Positions 23,891 through 37,348 are shown, numbered from the stretch's first letter. The stretch is DNA of 64,000 bases from Hemerocallis citrina (GCA_017893485.1 CM030359.1:35323994-35387993); one strand, 5' to 3'. The notes: a model not told the origin generated them from the sequence alone. Numbers and translations: made by a program.

Positions 23891-24345
23891 ATATATATAT
23901 ATACTAGGTTTGCCCGTTGGCACGTGCCTACGGCACGTCTTCGGAATGATGCACCTTGTTTGATCATAAAAAATAGTTTTGGAGGTCCAGCAAATTAATT
24001 GAAGTAGCAAACATAGAGCAAAAAACATATTATATGTTTTTTTTATTTTTTTGAATTATTTTTAAAGTTTTTAAATTTTTAAATTTTTAAATTTTTAAAA
24101 TTTTAAATTTTTTAATATTTTTAAATTTTAAAAAAAAATTATTTTCTTAATTTTTTTAATAGAAGAGGGAGGGAGAGAGAGGAAAAAAAATATATATGAG
24201 TTGTTTTGGGTGGGAGTTTGAATTTGAGTTTTGGGGGAACTTTTGGGGAAAAAATATATTTTGTAAGGTTAGATCTGGGCCTTTAATTTTTGGGGGGATT
24301 GAAGGAGAGCCACTTGATAGCTTTCTTTGTGTTTTATTATATAGA
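23891..24345. mobile_element. Short unclassified AT-rich insert in the LARD 5' LTR
   Basis: Absent from the 3' LTR at the corresponding place near 30475. It starts with (AT)n then ACTAGGTTTGCCCGTTGGCA, with a small inverted GGCACGTGCC/GGCACGTC patch, and ends TTATATAGATATTGG. The left end looks like those of some plant Helitron-type non-autonomous elements, but I could not verify Helitron termini. Confidence 0.4.
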
Positions 24346-27300
24346 TATTGGTTATGTTATTTAAAACCAAGTTAGTGCTTGAATTGTTTTGGTGCATGAT
24401 TATTGAATTAAATAATCATGCCTATTTATGCACTAGGGTTAGGGTTAGGGTATGGTGACCTAGGGTTCCTTGACCTAATCTAGGATTAGGAACCCTAGCA
24501 TCATGTGATCATGGCTTAGATCTTGATGAAGATCCAATGGTGGAAACAATTCACTATGTGTGTTGACTCCATGAAGAAATGAGAAGCCACTTGAAGCTTC
24601 TAGAAGATTTTTGTTGGCATCATCCTATCCCTCCACTCCCACTCACTCCACCTCTCCCCATCCTCATCCTACATCACCATCCGACCAAAAAGAAAACCCT
24701 AGCTTTCTTTCTTTTATAAAACCCCCTCCCACTCCATTCACCTCACATTTTCATCTTGTGTTCTTCAAAAAAAAAAAAAACAAAAGAGAAGAGAAAGAGA
24801 AGGAGAGGAAAAAGGTGAAGTCTTTTTGAATAAAAAGTGTAGTAGGAGTGTGGAGATTCTACAAGAGTAAGGAGTAAAGCAAAGGAGCAAGCAAAGCTAC
24901 AAGGGATTCTCTTGCAAAATCAAGATGTGGGTGATACTCTAACTCAAACAAAAAAATTAGCTTTTTGTGTGTATGGGAATTTTGGCATTTGTTAGTAGCT
25001 AAGAGAAATTTTGTTACCATGTATGAAAAGTTAGCATGCTAAGAGAAATAATTTATATGGTAGAATATCTCTTTTCATGAAATTGTTAAAGAGCATGTAT
25101 GAGTAGGTGAGTTTGGGAATTTCTAGCTCACAAACGGTTGGGAATTTGGCACTCAACTTTTTAGGGATTGTTCTTCTATGTATCTAGAGTTTCCATGAAT
25201 TTCTTTTCACAATATTTGGAGTCCATTTGATAGCCGAAACACTTAGTCCAATTTCGGACAGAGAGCAGTCAAAAAGTAGCTGACTGTGTGAGACTTATTA
25301 TGAATTTCCGAAACCATAACTCAATATTGGTTGCGTATTTTGAGCTGAAATTATTTTTGGATACTCTTGTATGTGTCTAAAACCATATTCTTAATTTAAT
25401 AATTTTTTAAGGTCATTTGATGCCTCAAAGAATTTGTAGATTGCAGCTGGTCTAAGGACAGAAGCTGAATTCTGTCTGTTAGAAGACTGAAGTTTCAATA
25501 GTCATAACAACCTGTGTGTGTATGATATTGCTATGAAATTATTCCAGTAGCTTGTGGTATGTGTCTATTTGATTATTCTCAAATTTTAGAATTTTTAGAT
25601 AGCATTGATCAAGTTTCAAAATAAATAGTATGGAGAAGTAAAGACCCTATTCGAAGAGCAGCTGAAATTATATGCTATATTTGAGGAGTCATTACTCTTT
25701 GTGTATTATGAATATGGATGTAAATTTTGGGGAAAATGGAATGGTATATGTTTAGTTTCAGAATCTAAAATTTTATGAGCTTTGGACTTAGTGATTTTTT
25801 TGAATTTTAAAGTAAACTAGGTTCAGCTTAGTTCAGATCAACTAGTCTGTGAAGATGGGTAATTATGGAATTATTGGTTAAGAATTTGGAATATTGATCA
25901 ACTAGAGATTTGTAGTGGGGATTCATAGCTTTCCAAAACATCTGGAATTTTGTAATTCCAGGTTGTAGGTTGAAAGTTATGATTTTCCGAAGACTGGAGC
26001 AGTTACAGTCTTAGTTGAGACAGTGTTGGCTAGATAAACAAATTCTTCTCTGTTTTTGCACCTGATGGAATTTTGTATTTTTAAGGACTTTAGTAAAGGA
26101 ATCTGAGGATGTGTTCTACTAGAAAGTTGTAGTAGACACTCCCACCTTTCCATAGAATCCAGAATAGAGTGATTCGGATGAGTGAGCAAACTTTTATGCT
26201 ATTGGAGAAGTGCAGCAAGTGCATGAAGGAATGAACAACTGAGAGTATATGAGGTTTTTATTATATTAAGACGATTGAATTTGAGGGAATGATTAACTAG
26301 AAAGTTATAGCCTAGGGTCTTAGCTTTCTAGAATGGGTGGTATCAAGCAATTCCGAATTATATCTTGGAAGATATGGGTGTTGCAAGTTCGGCAACCTGT
26401 TGCCTTGATCGACTTCAAGCATTGTTAACACAGGGGACTTGAGTTCTGTAGGGAATTTGAGGGATTTGTCAACTAGGGGATTGCAGTAGAGTCTCCAACC
26501 GTTCTAGAAAACCAAATTTTGTTGGATTTCGATGAGTGCAGCTTGAGTCGCGACAACGGCTTCTGATTGGAAGATTGATAAGGAATTTCTCTGCATGACG
26601 CAGTATGGTGACCTTGAGCTATTGAATTTACGATGTCTTTAGTACTTCATTTGGGACTTAGACAAGTTTTATGTGCTTAGGACTTATGATGGGCATGCGT
26701 GAGTTGGGATATAGCTATGGTCGATTTATGATTGGTGTCTCGATGCCTGAGTCTGTCAATGGTCAGAAATTGGTGGTTATGTGTGTGCTTACCTTCATTC
26801 AAATTATATAGAATCATTTGGGCGCCGTTGGACTACTCGCTGAGGGTCACGGGCCGAGGTTATTGTTTGATGACCTGTGAAGGTAATGGAAATCGGTGGA
26901 TGTGATTTCCGTGATTAATTGTTATCTTGACAAGACCAGTCAGGCTCAGCATCGGTTGATACGATACCGTGTATGATTGAGTAATAACATGTTTTTTAGT
27001 AAACTGCATTGATTATGTTTTCTTTATTGTTCTCTTAAAGAACGAATTGGTATTATGGGTGATTCCCTATAATCTGACTCGTTCTAAGAGTTAGCACTAG
27101 GCGGTGATAACCAGGTTTGTCTCTCATGTCATTAGGGATACGTGCTGCGGTGCGTATCTCGCACTGTTGATTTGTGAAGTGCCGTGGTAAGAACGGGAGA
27201 TTCCTGTCGGATAGGGGGTTTTATACCTTCGAGGCAGTCATGTTCTTATGTTGTGTAGACACGAACGGACCATGGGGCTGTTGTCCCATGGATCTTCGGT

Positions 27301-28209
27301 GCCATAGATATGCAGGTGTATATCTGTAAGTTCGTCACAGGCATTTGGTATGATTCGATTTGGGGGCATTAGTGGCTACAAGAACCACTGTGTTTGTATT
27401 TAGCAGTAATAACTTCATGATTACCTGCCACGATTGCATCTATTAGGAACGGGAAGAGTACAATAGTAGAATGCATTGTATATCGAGGGTTCGGATCCCT
27501 GAAACTAGAGAAACGGCTTGATCTAGAGCCCATGTAGTATGGGATGCATGCGTATCCAGAGTCTTACTTACATTAGATTAAGTGCATCCATTTTGTACTC
27601 TCTATTATGCATTAGACTTCAGGTCATGGCATACACGAACACTAGGAAATTAGGATGCACGTTTCGTTTTCCATTCAAGATGATTTGTGGTTGTGCAAGT
27701 TGGAGATCACTATTTTCTTATCAGCATTGCGTCGGTAGAATTACTGACGTACCCTACTTTTAGGTACTGGATATCGGGTCGCAAGTGCAGGAGAACCCAA
27801 GACCATTAGGGCATCCAAGTAGAATGGCAGTGTACATGCCTACTATTCGAGCAGATGTCGGAATATCAGAGTAGTGCAGCAAAAGATTCGAGCTACGGGG
27901 CGCATCTGAGGGAAGCAACAGGACCACTCAGCGAAGTTCGGCGGTGATCAGTCGATCATCATTTTGGAAGACAGCTAATAGCTTCATAAGTGGAATCTGG
28001 ATATTTTTGTAAACAGTTGTAATAAGTTTATGTAATTATTATTCCTTGTTCAAGAACAAGATAAGGGTTGTAATTATTGATGTAATGATCTTTTTTAGCA
28101 ATAAAAGTTTTAAAATTTCCATGTTATTTACTGTGTTGAGATGCATTTGAAGGCAAAGATTCTGGTTGTGTCACGGATGTCCGGTAACGGAGATCCTGGG
28201 CGTTATAGT

Positions 28210-28221
28210 TGGTATCAGAGC
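28210..28221 (+). promoter_or_regulatory. Primer-binding site of the LARD-like element
   Basis: TGGTATCAGAGC, the standard initiator-methionine tRNA complement used by many plant LTR elements, two bases after the 5' LTR. Confidence 0.9.
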
Positions 28222-28364
28222 TGACTTCAAATTATAATCTGACAAAGTAGGAAATTATAACTTAAAATACCATTTAGTGACAGATCTATGTTCAGATAGT
28301 TCAAGTAATCGATATATCTGTGATTCCTTTCAAACTAGGACTAAACTCATTTATGTTTTGCAGA

Positions 28365-28842
28365 ATGGTGTTCGAAGATATCTTCATCAGTGATGTGTCA
28401 GTAGCAGTAGATGAACCAATGCCTACCAGGGAAATAATGACAGTAGAGGAAAAAATGAGGCAAGTGCTACAACAAACTGAAAATGAAGAAGAATCACCTC
28501 CACCATCACCAGACTCAACCATGGAACGGCAGATGACAGCCATGTTGTATCTGAGAATGAGGAAACTGAAGAAGCGTAGGGACAAGGCGATCCACCAGGA
28601 CAAACAGTAGATTAACACTTACCGAGCACAGATTGCACACCTAAAAGAAGAACAAGAGCAACTTCAATCCGATATGACACACTTCCAGAGCCGTTGGTGG
28701 GAACTCCAGGAAAACATCAAGCCAAGAACAACTGGGAAAATTACCAAAAAAGCTAAGGAAAATCACTCCAAGGAAGCACCTAAACCCAAGAATTGTTACA
28801 ACTGTCGAAAATTTGGGCATATCAAGCCGAATTGCCCATAAC
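28365..28842 (+). pseudogene. Gag remnant with CCHC zinc knuckle
   Basis: An ATG at 28367 opens a short frame of acidic, Met/Gln-rich and then basic sequence that stops at about 28610. Past that stop the coding character continues to a perfect CX2CX4HX4C knuckle, CYNCRKFGHIKPNC (about 28795-28840), then a stop. The knuckle type is that of chromovirus Gag. The main capsid region and all of pol are missing. It could be a decayed gag or the minimal gag of a TR-GAG element. Confidence 0.65.
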
Positions 28843-29295
28843 TACAAGGGGGATGCTCAGCAAGCAAGTAACTGGATATTAGTAGCATGGTGTAGATATT
28901 ATGTGGACCAACTATATTTTGGAATGTTTTCGGAATTGAAGAAAGATGTAATCTACTTTATATTCTGAATGTTCAACTCAGCTATGAATGATATTATATT
29001 TTGGAAAACTTTTTCGATGTACTACTTCCTGGATGAATGGCTTTTCCTTATAATTGTGATACAATTGGATGTCAGAAAGGCAAGTTCCAACCAAGTATCC
29101 AGCAGATAGCCAGCAGCCAGATAAATTAAGTTTAGTTTGGCAGGTAGGATGATCGTAAATCGTATGGTAGCACTTTCTAACTTATGATAATGATCTTTCC
29201 TATATCTGAACCAGTTTTAGTGTACTTCGTTTTTACTAATGAGCTTGGTGCATTCGTGTTAAATGGCGGCTAGTCTGTTACCAGACATCAATGGA

Positions 29296-29430
29296 GGCAA
29301 ACCTGCAACTGGATATCGGAAGACAAATCTGCAACCGAATGTCTGGAAGGCAAACCTGCAATTGGATATCGGAAGGCAAGTCTGCAACCGAATGTCCAGA
29401 AGGCAAATATGCAACCGGATGTCGAAAAAG
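29296..29430 (+). repeat. Minisatellite, about five 27-bp units
   Basis: Units of the form GGCAAACCTGCAACTGGATA followed by TCGGAA repeat with substitutions. The short ORF over it is a repeat translation. Confidence 0.8.
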
Positions 29431-30150
29431 CCAATTCATAACCTGATGTGAAGGTAACGAGTCTGCGGTCAAATAAAAATTAAGGGCAAGTTGTAGCACA
29501 AAAGTTGAGGAAGAACGATAAGGCCACACCGACGAGCTCCATACCAAGACTAGAACTCGCGACGTACCAAGGAAGGCACTAATGGAAATCAGCAAAAACC
29601 TAATGCCATCACCAAGAACTAATCAAGATTGGCCTCGAGGAAGGATCCGTCAATGATCAACTCAATCATCTTCAGAAATGGCAGTGTTCTCCAAGATCAT
29701 CTTATGATAAAGAAACCTCCAGGAGCACGCCAAGAAGGAAATCTCACCCAGACAGGGGACAACCAAGCCACACATTCAGAAAAATTATCAAAAAGGTTGT
29801 TAAAGGAATGAAGCAGCAATGTGTGAATTCGACCTTTCTAAGGAGGGAGTGGTCACCGACCAAGCAGAAGTCGTAATCAAGGAGTAAATCAGCATCACTT
29901 ACGGACGAAGACGAACAAAATAATACGGCAATTGTCTACTCCCGAGCAGAAGTAGAAGAATGTCAGCATCAACTTCATGATGGATCTATCCAGAAGACTG
30001 GGGAGCAACAATTCAAAATGGTAGAATACCATTTTGTCAAAGATGTCACTCAAGGAACTGGAGATGGTTCAGGGAAATATTGCATGAACCATTGATGTTT
30101 GTGTTTTGTTTTCCTTTTTACTAGTGCCGTTCTGAGGACAGAACGATTCT

Positions 30151-30163
30151 AAGGAGGGAGTGA
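30151..30163 (+). promoter_or_regulatory. Polypurine tract of the LARD-like element
   Basis: AAGGAGGGAGTGA directly before the TG of the 3' LTR. Confidence 0.85.
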
Positions 30164-30394
30164 TGTAATACCCCGCAAAATAGCAATGGCTATTTTTGCA
30201 TAGTAATCCATGCACAGTCAAGAATTGCACACGATTACGTATTTTTCTAATCATAATCAGTTTTAATTGAGAAGTTATGGATATATGAGCTATTATGAAC
30301 CCGATAAGGTAAACTCGGGATATCTTCTCAATCGAACTATAGATTGTCCCAATTATTTTGACCAGACAATTTTTGGGAGAAAATAATAATTTAG

Positions 30395-30399
<5 letters not shown>

Positions 30400-30472
<73 letters not shown>
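30400..30472. repeat. (TTA)n-(TA)n microsatellite
   Basis: Simple repeat in the 3' LTR at the place where the 5' LTR carries its insertions. Confidence 0.9.
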
Positions 30473-30475
<3 letters not shown>

Positions 30476-32336
30476 TGGTTATTTAAAACCAAGTTAGTGC
30501 TCAAATTGTTTTGGTGCATGATTATTGAACTAAATAACCATGCCTATTTATACACTAGGGTTAGGGTTAGGGTATGGTGACCTAGGGTTACTTGACCTAA
30601 CCTAGGGTTAGGAACCCTAGCATCATGTGATCATGGCTTGGATCTTGATGAAGATCCAATGGTGGAAACAATTCACCATGTGTGTTGACTTCATGAAGAA
30701 ATGAGAAGCCACTTGAAGCTTCTGGAAGATCTTTGTTGGCATCATCCTATCCCTCCACTCCCACTCACTCCACCTCTCCCCATCCTCACCCTACACTTCA
30801 CCATCCAGCCAAAAAGAAAACCCTAGCACTCCTTTTTTTATAAAAGCCCCTCCCACTCCATTCACCTCTCATTTTTCATCTTGTGTTCTTCAAAAAAAAA
30901 AAAAAAAAAGAGAAGAGAAGAGAAGAGAAAGAGAAGGAGAGGGAAAAGGTGAATTCTTTTTAAAAAATAAGTGTAGTAGAGAAGAAGTGTAGTAGGAGTG
31001 TGGAGCTTGTACAAGAGAAAGGAGCAAAGCAAAGTAGCAAGCAAAGCTACTAGGGATTCTCTTGCAAAATCAAGATGCGGGTGATACTCTAACTCAAAAA
31101 AAAATATTTGCTTTTCGTGTGTATGCAAATTTTGGCATGTGGTAGTAGCTAAGAGAAATTTTGTTACCATGTATGAAAAGTTAGCATGCTAAGAAAAATA
31201 ATTTATATGTTCGAATATCTCTTTTCATGAAATTGTTAAAGAGCATGTATGAGTAGGTGAGTTTGGGAATTTCTAGCTCACAAACGGTTGTGAATTTTGT
31301 ACTCAACTTTTTAGGGCTTGTTCTTCTATATATCTAGAGCTTCCATGAATTTTTTTTCACAATATTTGGAGGCCATTTGATAGACCAAACACTTGGTCCA
31401 ATTTTGGACAGAGAGTAGTCAAAAAGCTGCTGACTGTGTGAGACTTGTTATGACTTTCCGAAATCATAACTCAATATTGGTTGGGTATTTTGAGCTGAAA
31501 TTTTTTTTGGATATTCTTGTATGTGTCTAAAACCATAGTCTTAAATTTAATAAATTTCTGAGGTCTTTTGATGCCTCAAAGAATTTGTAGATTGCAACTG
31601 GTCTAAGGACAGAAGCTGAATTCTGTCTGTTAGAAGACTGAAGTTCCAATAGTCATAACAACTTGTGTGTGTATGATACTGCTATGAAATTTTTGCAGTA
31701 GCTTATGGTATGAGTCTATTTGATTATTTTCAAATTTTAAAATTTTTTGATAGCATGATCAAGTTTCAAAAATAAATATTATGGAGCAGTAAAGACCTTG
31801 TTTGAAGAGCAGCTAAAATTTTATGCTATATTTGAGGAGTCATAACTCTTTGTGTATTATGAATATGGATGTAAATTTTGGGGAAAATGGGATATTCTTC
31901 TCTATTTTTGCACCTGATGGAATTTTGTGTTTTTGAGGACTTTAGTGATGGAATCTGAGGATGTGTTCTACAAGGAAGTTGTAGTAGACACTCCCACCTT
32001 TCCATAGAATCTGGAATCGAGTGATTCCGATGAGTGAGCAAACTTTTATGCTATTGGAAAAGTGCAGCAAGTGCATGAAGGAATGAACAACTGAGAGTAT
32101 ATGAGGTTTTTATTGTATCAAGATGATTGAATTTGAGGGAATGATTAACTAGAAAGTTATAGCCTAGAGTCTTAGCTTTCTAGAATGGGTGGTATCAAGC
32201 AATTCCGAATTATATCTTTGAAGATATGGGTGTTGCAAGTTCGGAAACCAGTTGCCTTGATCGACTTCAAGCATTGTTAACGCAGGGGACTTGAGTTCTG
32301 TAGGGAATTTGAGGGATTTGTCAACTAGGGAATTGC

Positions 32337-35300
32337 TGTAATGCCCTGATTTTTCATTTAATGAAAAATTATTTATTTTGCACGTAGTGTACACGTGCAA
32401 TATTTTTGGTTGAATTAAATGTTATGATTATTTCCATTATGATGGGTATGGATTTTTAAATATGTGCTTTTAAATTATTTTCACAAAGCTTTCTTTCAAC
32501 TAGACAAAAAGTCTTTTCTTTTTAAAAGCCCAAAGTTAATTTAATTTATTATTTTTATAATAAGTATTTTGGCCCATAAACTAAAGCCCATGGATTAATT
32601 TATCTTTAATATAACTTGTCATATACAATTTTTTTTCTCTTTTTTTAATGTACAATTTTTGGAGGCAAATGCTTGCACGTGCATTGCACGTACACGTGCA
32701 AAATGCACTTTTTTCAAACTAGGCCGGTTGGGAGCTTGGAGGGAAATGAAAATTTGAGTGAAAATCATGGTGTGGTGGTTACTTGGTTGTGGGTAGTTAA
32801 TGCAACTCCTACTTTCATCCTAGCCATCCATCTTATAACCAACTACTTGATCCTAGCCCTCCATTCTCTTTGATTTTTAGTATAAATACCCCCCCCCCCC
32901 CCGGCTAGTTATTCTTGTGCTTATTAATCCCTCCAAACCTATAGTCTAAATTATATTATCTAGTAGTGATTTTGTGAGTTAAAAGATTGAGAGAGTGTGG
33001 GATTGTGCTTGCAACATCAAGGAGAAAAGATGGGCCGGCATTCATCAAGAGGGAGCTCTCGGTTGGGTGCTTGGGAGGCTTGCGTGCGCGTGTTCAAGGA
33101 GGAGGAGCACTCTCGTTGCAAGGACATTCGTCTAGGAGGTTGCTAAATTGTATTTTTCTCTCCAAATTAAGGTGGGTAAATTTTCTATATTCTAATTAGG
33201 GATGCATGCTAGATTAAATTGAATGAATGAGGCATGAAAAATATCAATAAGAGTACACTTTTAATTGGACATTGACCTATGAATGGATTGGAATGTGGGT
33301 GTGCAAATTGTATGTGATTTGATTAGTAAAAATCTAAGTTTGTATGGATTAATTATAACCATGGTTTGTTAAAGAAGGTCTCATTATCTACGTCACAAAT
33401 TATATACACAAAGTTAGTAGATTGGCAATGCTACTTCATGTGAATAAATGGATCATTGTGTGATATTGAAATAAATGAATTAAGTTATAGATTTGTATGT
33501 ATGATAAAGGGTTAAAAATAGAGAATTAATCCTTAGTTTGCTAATAAAGGGATTAGTGGTATTAGTTGTTAATAAATGTCGAAATAAAGAATGTAGTAGT
33601 TATAATGTAGAATTCGAATTAATTGTATGAAAATATGTTTTAATTGTTGAAAAAAATTATTTTTTTCATACTGATATGTAAATTAGACAAGAAATGATCA
33701 ATCTGGAATTTTACAGAAATTTTCATGAAAGCAAAATGAAATGAGGGCCAGTTGAACATCGGAACGTTTTAACAATAGAGAAAATTGGTTTAAAAAGAAT
33801 TTAAGTTGTACTTTGACAACCTGAGCACGTAGCTCAAGTGGTCAGAGCGTGCGTTGGGTTCTCTGCGATGGCTGGTTCGAATCCCTGTGGCACACATTTT
33901 GTTTCACAATTTTCTTAAATGTATAGGAATCAGCGGCCGAGGGTATTTAATACTCTCAGCGCCTCTTTATACCGCCAGCGCAAATGGCCTAGTGGCCTAT
34001 GCCTTCGGCTGTGTTCTCTGTGGTCCTGGGTTCGACCCTTGGCTACGGCAGTTATGAAAAATGTTTTTTTTTTTGGATGTTTTAGTGATCAAAAAATTAT
34101 GGAAAAAATATGACTATTCTTCTAAAAATACATAGGACTTAAGAAAAATAATTTGGGGAGTATTTGCATGAAATGAAACATGATTTGAGAATAAAATGTG
34201 TGAATAGAACTATGGTTCTATATTTATATTTTTGTAGAGTTATATCTTGCAAAAATAACTTGAAATGAAGGATTAGAAGATTAATTTGGCAAAAAGAAAT
34301 TATATTGTGTGATGTGATGCAAATTATTCTCATTTGAGAATAGTGTGGAAATTATGAAGTGTAAATGTTCACCTTTGAATGAATAATTAGTGATGTGGGT
34401 TTTTATGTGAAAATAACATTTCATGAGTTACATGATGAATAGTTGAATTTCATGTATAGTTATGGACTATTTGAACGAATTAGAAATCATGATTGGAAAA
34501 GAGAAATACTTTTGAGTATGACAAATCAACAAATGAATTTATGAGTTGGAAATGCTCATTTTGAAAATTGTGAATTGAAAATTGAAACAAAAGGAGTAGC
34601 TAAGTCTCCCCCGGCATTGGAAATAAATGAAATGAAAATTTAAAAGAAAGACCAAGGTTGGTCATGTTTGAATGAATGAATAAGTCCGGTTTAGTGGAGA
34701 GGCTAAATCTAGAGCTTTGATTTTTGTTCATGAATTTGACAAGAACTAAGGATTAGTATATAGTGGAGACGTGATGAAAGTGGGAGAAAAACACGAGTAC
34801 GAGGGCCATCGGATTAGCGGTGTGAGAGTGATCCACAGGCTGCCTGCTTGATGCGTCAAGACATGGCGTTGGCACTACTCCAGAATTATCGTCCCGGTGG
34901 TGACGCTTGTGGGATGTTTGGTGACTGCAAGAGGATCATGTGCCATGAAGGAGGCTGAATTGCCACAGGCTGTCTTCACGATGCGTCGTGACATGACGTG
35001 GGATTCCCCTCCAGGATTTTCTGTACACGTGCTTGTACTTATAGATCATCTAAGATACCTACCGTAATTACAGTAGTAGATTAAGTCATGGCGAGGGATT
35101 GAACCCTACAAAGATGAAGAACGATTAAGGGCTTGCCCTCGGACCTATGTAGTATGGGATGCATAGAATCCGAACAAGTGCGCATTAGTGTCATGTAATA
35201 TAAATAAATGCATTAAGGACTAAGTGCACAATCACAACACGACATCAATAGGGTAGTCCCTTTAGTTTGATATGTGACAAGTTTGTGTTTGCTAAATATG

Positions 35301-35633
35301 GAAAATAAGTTATACTATTTCCGGCATAGAGATGATGGCCGTGTATAATAATCGTCGGTTGAATAAACTGACGTACCCACAGTCTTATATGCAGGTAAAT
35401 GGCTTGATACAGATTAAAAAGGAACAAATGCTTAAAGATTATTCAATGTTGTTGTACATTTGTTTCATTGTTATAAAATTTACTTCCGCTGTGCAATGTA
35501 AAGTGTAATGTAATCATGTAAACTCTGATGTAAAGTGAAAAGTTCAAATTTCCTTGTAAAATTGTACTAAAGGAAGCGGAAAGATCCTGCAGAACATCTC
35601 GAATTCAGTGTATTTGGGATTCGGGGCGTTACA
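32337..35633 (+). mobile_element. Solo LTR, chromovirus type, inside the LARD 3' LTR
   Basis: Begins TGTAATGCCCTG and ends GGGGCGTTACA. It is flanked by the perfect duplication ATTGC (32332-32336, 35634-35638) and interrupts sequence that is continuous in the 5' LARD LTR. A TATA-like AGTATAAATACCCC lies near 32879-32892. About 3.3 kb, no internal region, so it arose by LTR-LTR recombination. It holds two tRNA-like sequences at about 33822-34050. Confidence 0.9.
33822..34050 (+). other. Two tandem tRNA-like (Pol III A/B box) sequences within the solo LTR
   Basis: First: TAGCTCAAGTGG (33830-33841) and GGTTCGAATCC (33874-33884). Second: TGGCCTAGTGG (33985-33995) and GGGTTCGACCC (34028-34038). 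Both pairs have tRNA-like spacing and order, resembling the heads of tRNA-derived SINEs. Acceptor stems are not complete, so these are not functional tRNA genes. Confidence 0.55.
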
Positions 35634-37348
35634 ATTGCAGTAGAGTCTCCTACCCTTCTAGAAAACCAAATTTTGTTGGATTTCGATGAGTGCAGCTTGA
35701 GTCGCGACAACGGCTTCTGATTGGAAGATTGATAAGAAATTTCTCTGCATGACGATGTAAGGTGACCTTGAGCTATTGAATTTAAGATGTCTTTAGCACT
35801 TCATTTGGGACTTAGACAACTTTCATGTACTTAGTACTCATGGTGGACATGAGTGAGTTGGCAGATAGCTATGGTCGATTTATGATTGGTGTCTCGATGC
35901 CTGAGTCTATCAATGGTCAGAAATTGGTGGTTATGTGTGTGCTTACCTTCATTCAAATTATATAGCATCATTTGGGCGCCATTGGACTACTCGCTGAGGG
36001 TCACGAGCTGGGGTTATTGGTCGATGACCTGTGAAGGTATTGGGAATCGATGGATGTAATTTCCGTGATTAATTGTTATCTTGACAAGACCAGTCAGGCT
36101 CAGTATCGGTTGATACGACACCGTGTATGATTGAGTAATAACATGTTTTTCACTAAACTGTATTGATTAGGTTTTCTTTATTGTTCGCTTGAAGACCGAA
36201 TTGGTGTTAGGGGTGATTCCCTATAATCCGACTCGTTCTAAGAGTTAGCACTAGGCGGTGATAACCAGGGTTGTTTCTTCCTGTCATTAGGGATACGTGT
36301 TGCAGTGCGTATCTCGCACTGTTGATTCCTGAAGTGTCATGGTAAGAACGGAAGCTTCCTGTCGGATAAGGGGTTTTAGAATTTCGAGGTCGTCATGTTC
36401 TTATGTTGTGCGGACACGAACGGACCATAGGGCTGTTGTCCCATGGATCTTCGGTGCCATAGATAGACAGTTGTATATCTGTAAGTTCATCACAGACATT
36501 TGGTATAATTCGATTTGGGGTATTAGTGGCTACAAGAACCACTGCATTTGTATTTAGAAGTAATAACTGCAAGATTACCAGCCACGATTCTATCAGGAAC
36601 GGGAAGAGTACAATAGTAGAATGCATTGCATGGCGAGGGTTCGGATCCCTGAAATTGGAGAAACGACTTGATCTGGAGCACATGTAGTATGGGATGCTTG
36701 TGTATCCAGAGTCTTGCTAACATTAGATTAAGTGCATCTATTTTGTACTCTGTATTATGCATTAGACTTCAGGTCATGGTATACACGAACACTAGAAAAT
36801 TAGGATGCATGTTTCTTTTTCCATTCAAGATGATTTGTGGGTGTGCAAGTTGGAGACCGCTGTTTTCTTACCAGCATTGCGTCAGTAGAATTACTGACGT
36901 ATCCCACTTTTATGTTCTGGATATCGGGTCGCAAGTGCAGGAGAACCCAAGACCATCAGGACATCCAAGTAGAATGGCAGTGTACATTCCTATTATTCGA
37001 GCAGATACCGAAATATCAGAGTAGTGCAGCAAAAGATTTGAGCTACGGGGCGCATCTCAAGGAAGCAGCAGGACCACTCAGCGAAGTTCGATCATCATTC
37101 TGGAAGACAGCTGATAGCTTCTTAAGTGAAATCTGAATATTTTTGTAAACAGTTGTAATAAGTTTATGTAATTTATATTTCTTGTTCAAGAATAAGATAA
37201 GGGTTGTAATTATTGATGTAATGATCTTGTTTGACAATAAAAGTTTTAAAATTTCCGTGTTATTTACTGTGTTGAGATGCATTTGAAGGCAAAGATTCTG
37301 GTTTTATCACGGATGTCCGGTAACGGGGATCCAGGGCGTTACAGTATT

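Larger units (their letters stand above)
20270..28207 (+). repeat. 5' LTR of the LARD-like element (with nested insertions)
   Basis: Matches 30164-37343 on both sides of an insertion block at 20552-24345. It ends GTTATA, a CA-to-TA change from the canonical terminus. Confidence 0.85.
28208..30163 (+). other. Internal region of the LARD-like element
   Basis: Runs from the PBS to the PPT. Apart from the gag remnant at 28365-28842 and a minisatellite near 29296-29430, the sequence has no open frame of note and no pol motif. Confidence 0.7.
20270..37343 (+). mobile_element. Non-autonomous chromovirus-like LTR retrotransposon (LARD / TR-GAG type)
   Basis: LTRs 20270-28207 and 30164-37343 begin TGTAA(C/T)ACCCCGCAAAATAGC and end GGGCGTTAYA. 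The target duplication GTATT is perfect (20265-20269, 37344-37348). PBS TGGTATCAGAGC (28210-28221) and PPT AAGGAGGGAGTGA (30151-30163) match the initiator-Met-primed Tekay/Del chromoviruses. The internal region is only ~1.95 kb and encodes just a gag-like zinc knuckle; protease, RT and integrase are absent, so movement would depend on a partner. Without later insertions each LTR is about 3.9-4.1 kb. The LTRs differ by many substitutions and by a ~290-bp segment (about 25745-26035) missing from the 3' copy, so it is clearly older than the Tat element. Confidence 0.9.
30164..37343 (+). repeat. 3' LTR of the LARD-like element (with nested solo LTR)
   Basis: Collinear with the 5' LTR except for a TTA/TA microsatellite at about 30400-30472, loss of ~290 bp near 31888, and the insertion at 32337-35633. 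Followed by the GTATT duplication. Confidence 0.87.

Noticed and set aside
23891..24345. Firm Helitron call
   Set aside because: The left end resembles some plant Helitron-type sequences, but a 3' CTRR end with a preceding hairpin was not verified, so it is left unclassified.
24434..24452. Telomere-like GGGTTAGGGTTAGGG in the LARD LTR (also near 30558 and 61015)
   Set aside because: Only two to three units, present at the same place in both LTRs; a chance or promoter telo-box is more likely than a telomere remnant.
33822..33890. Functional tRNA gene
   Set aside because: A- and B-box words are present, but a complete acceptor stem and clean cloverleaf could not be formed by eye.
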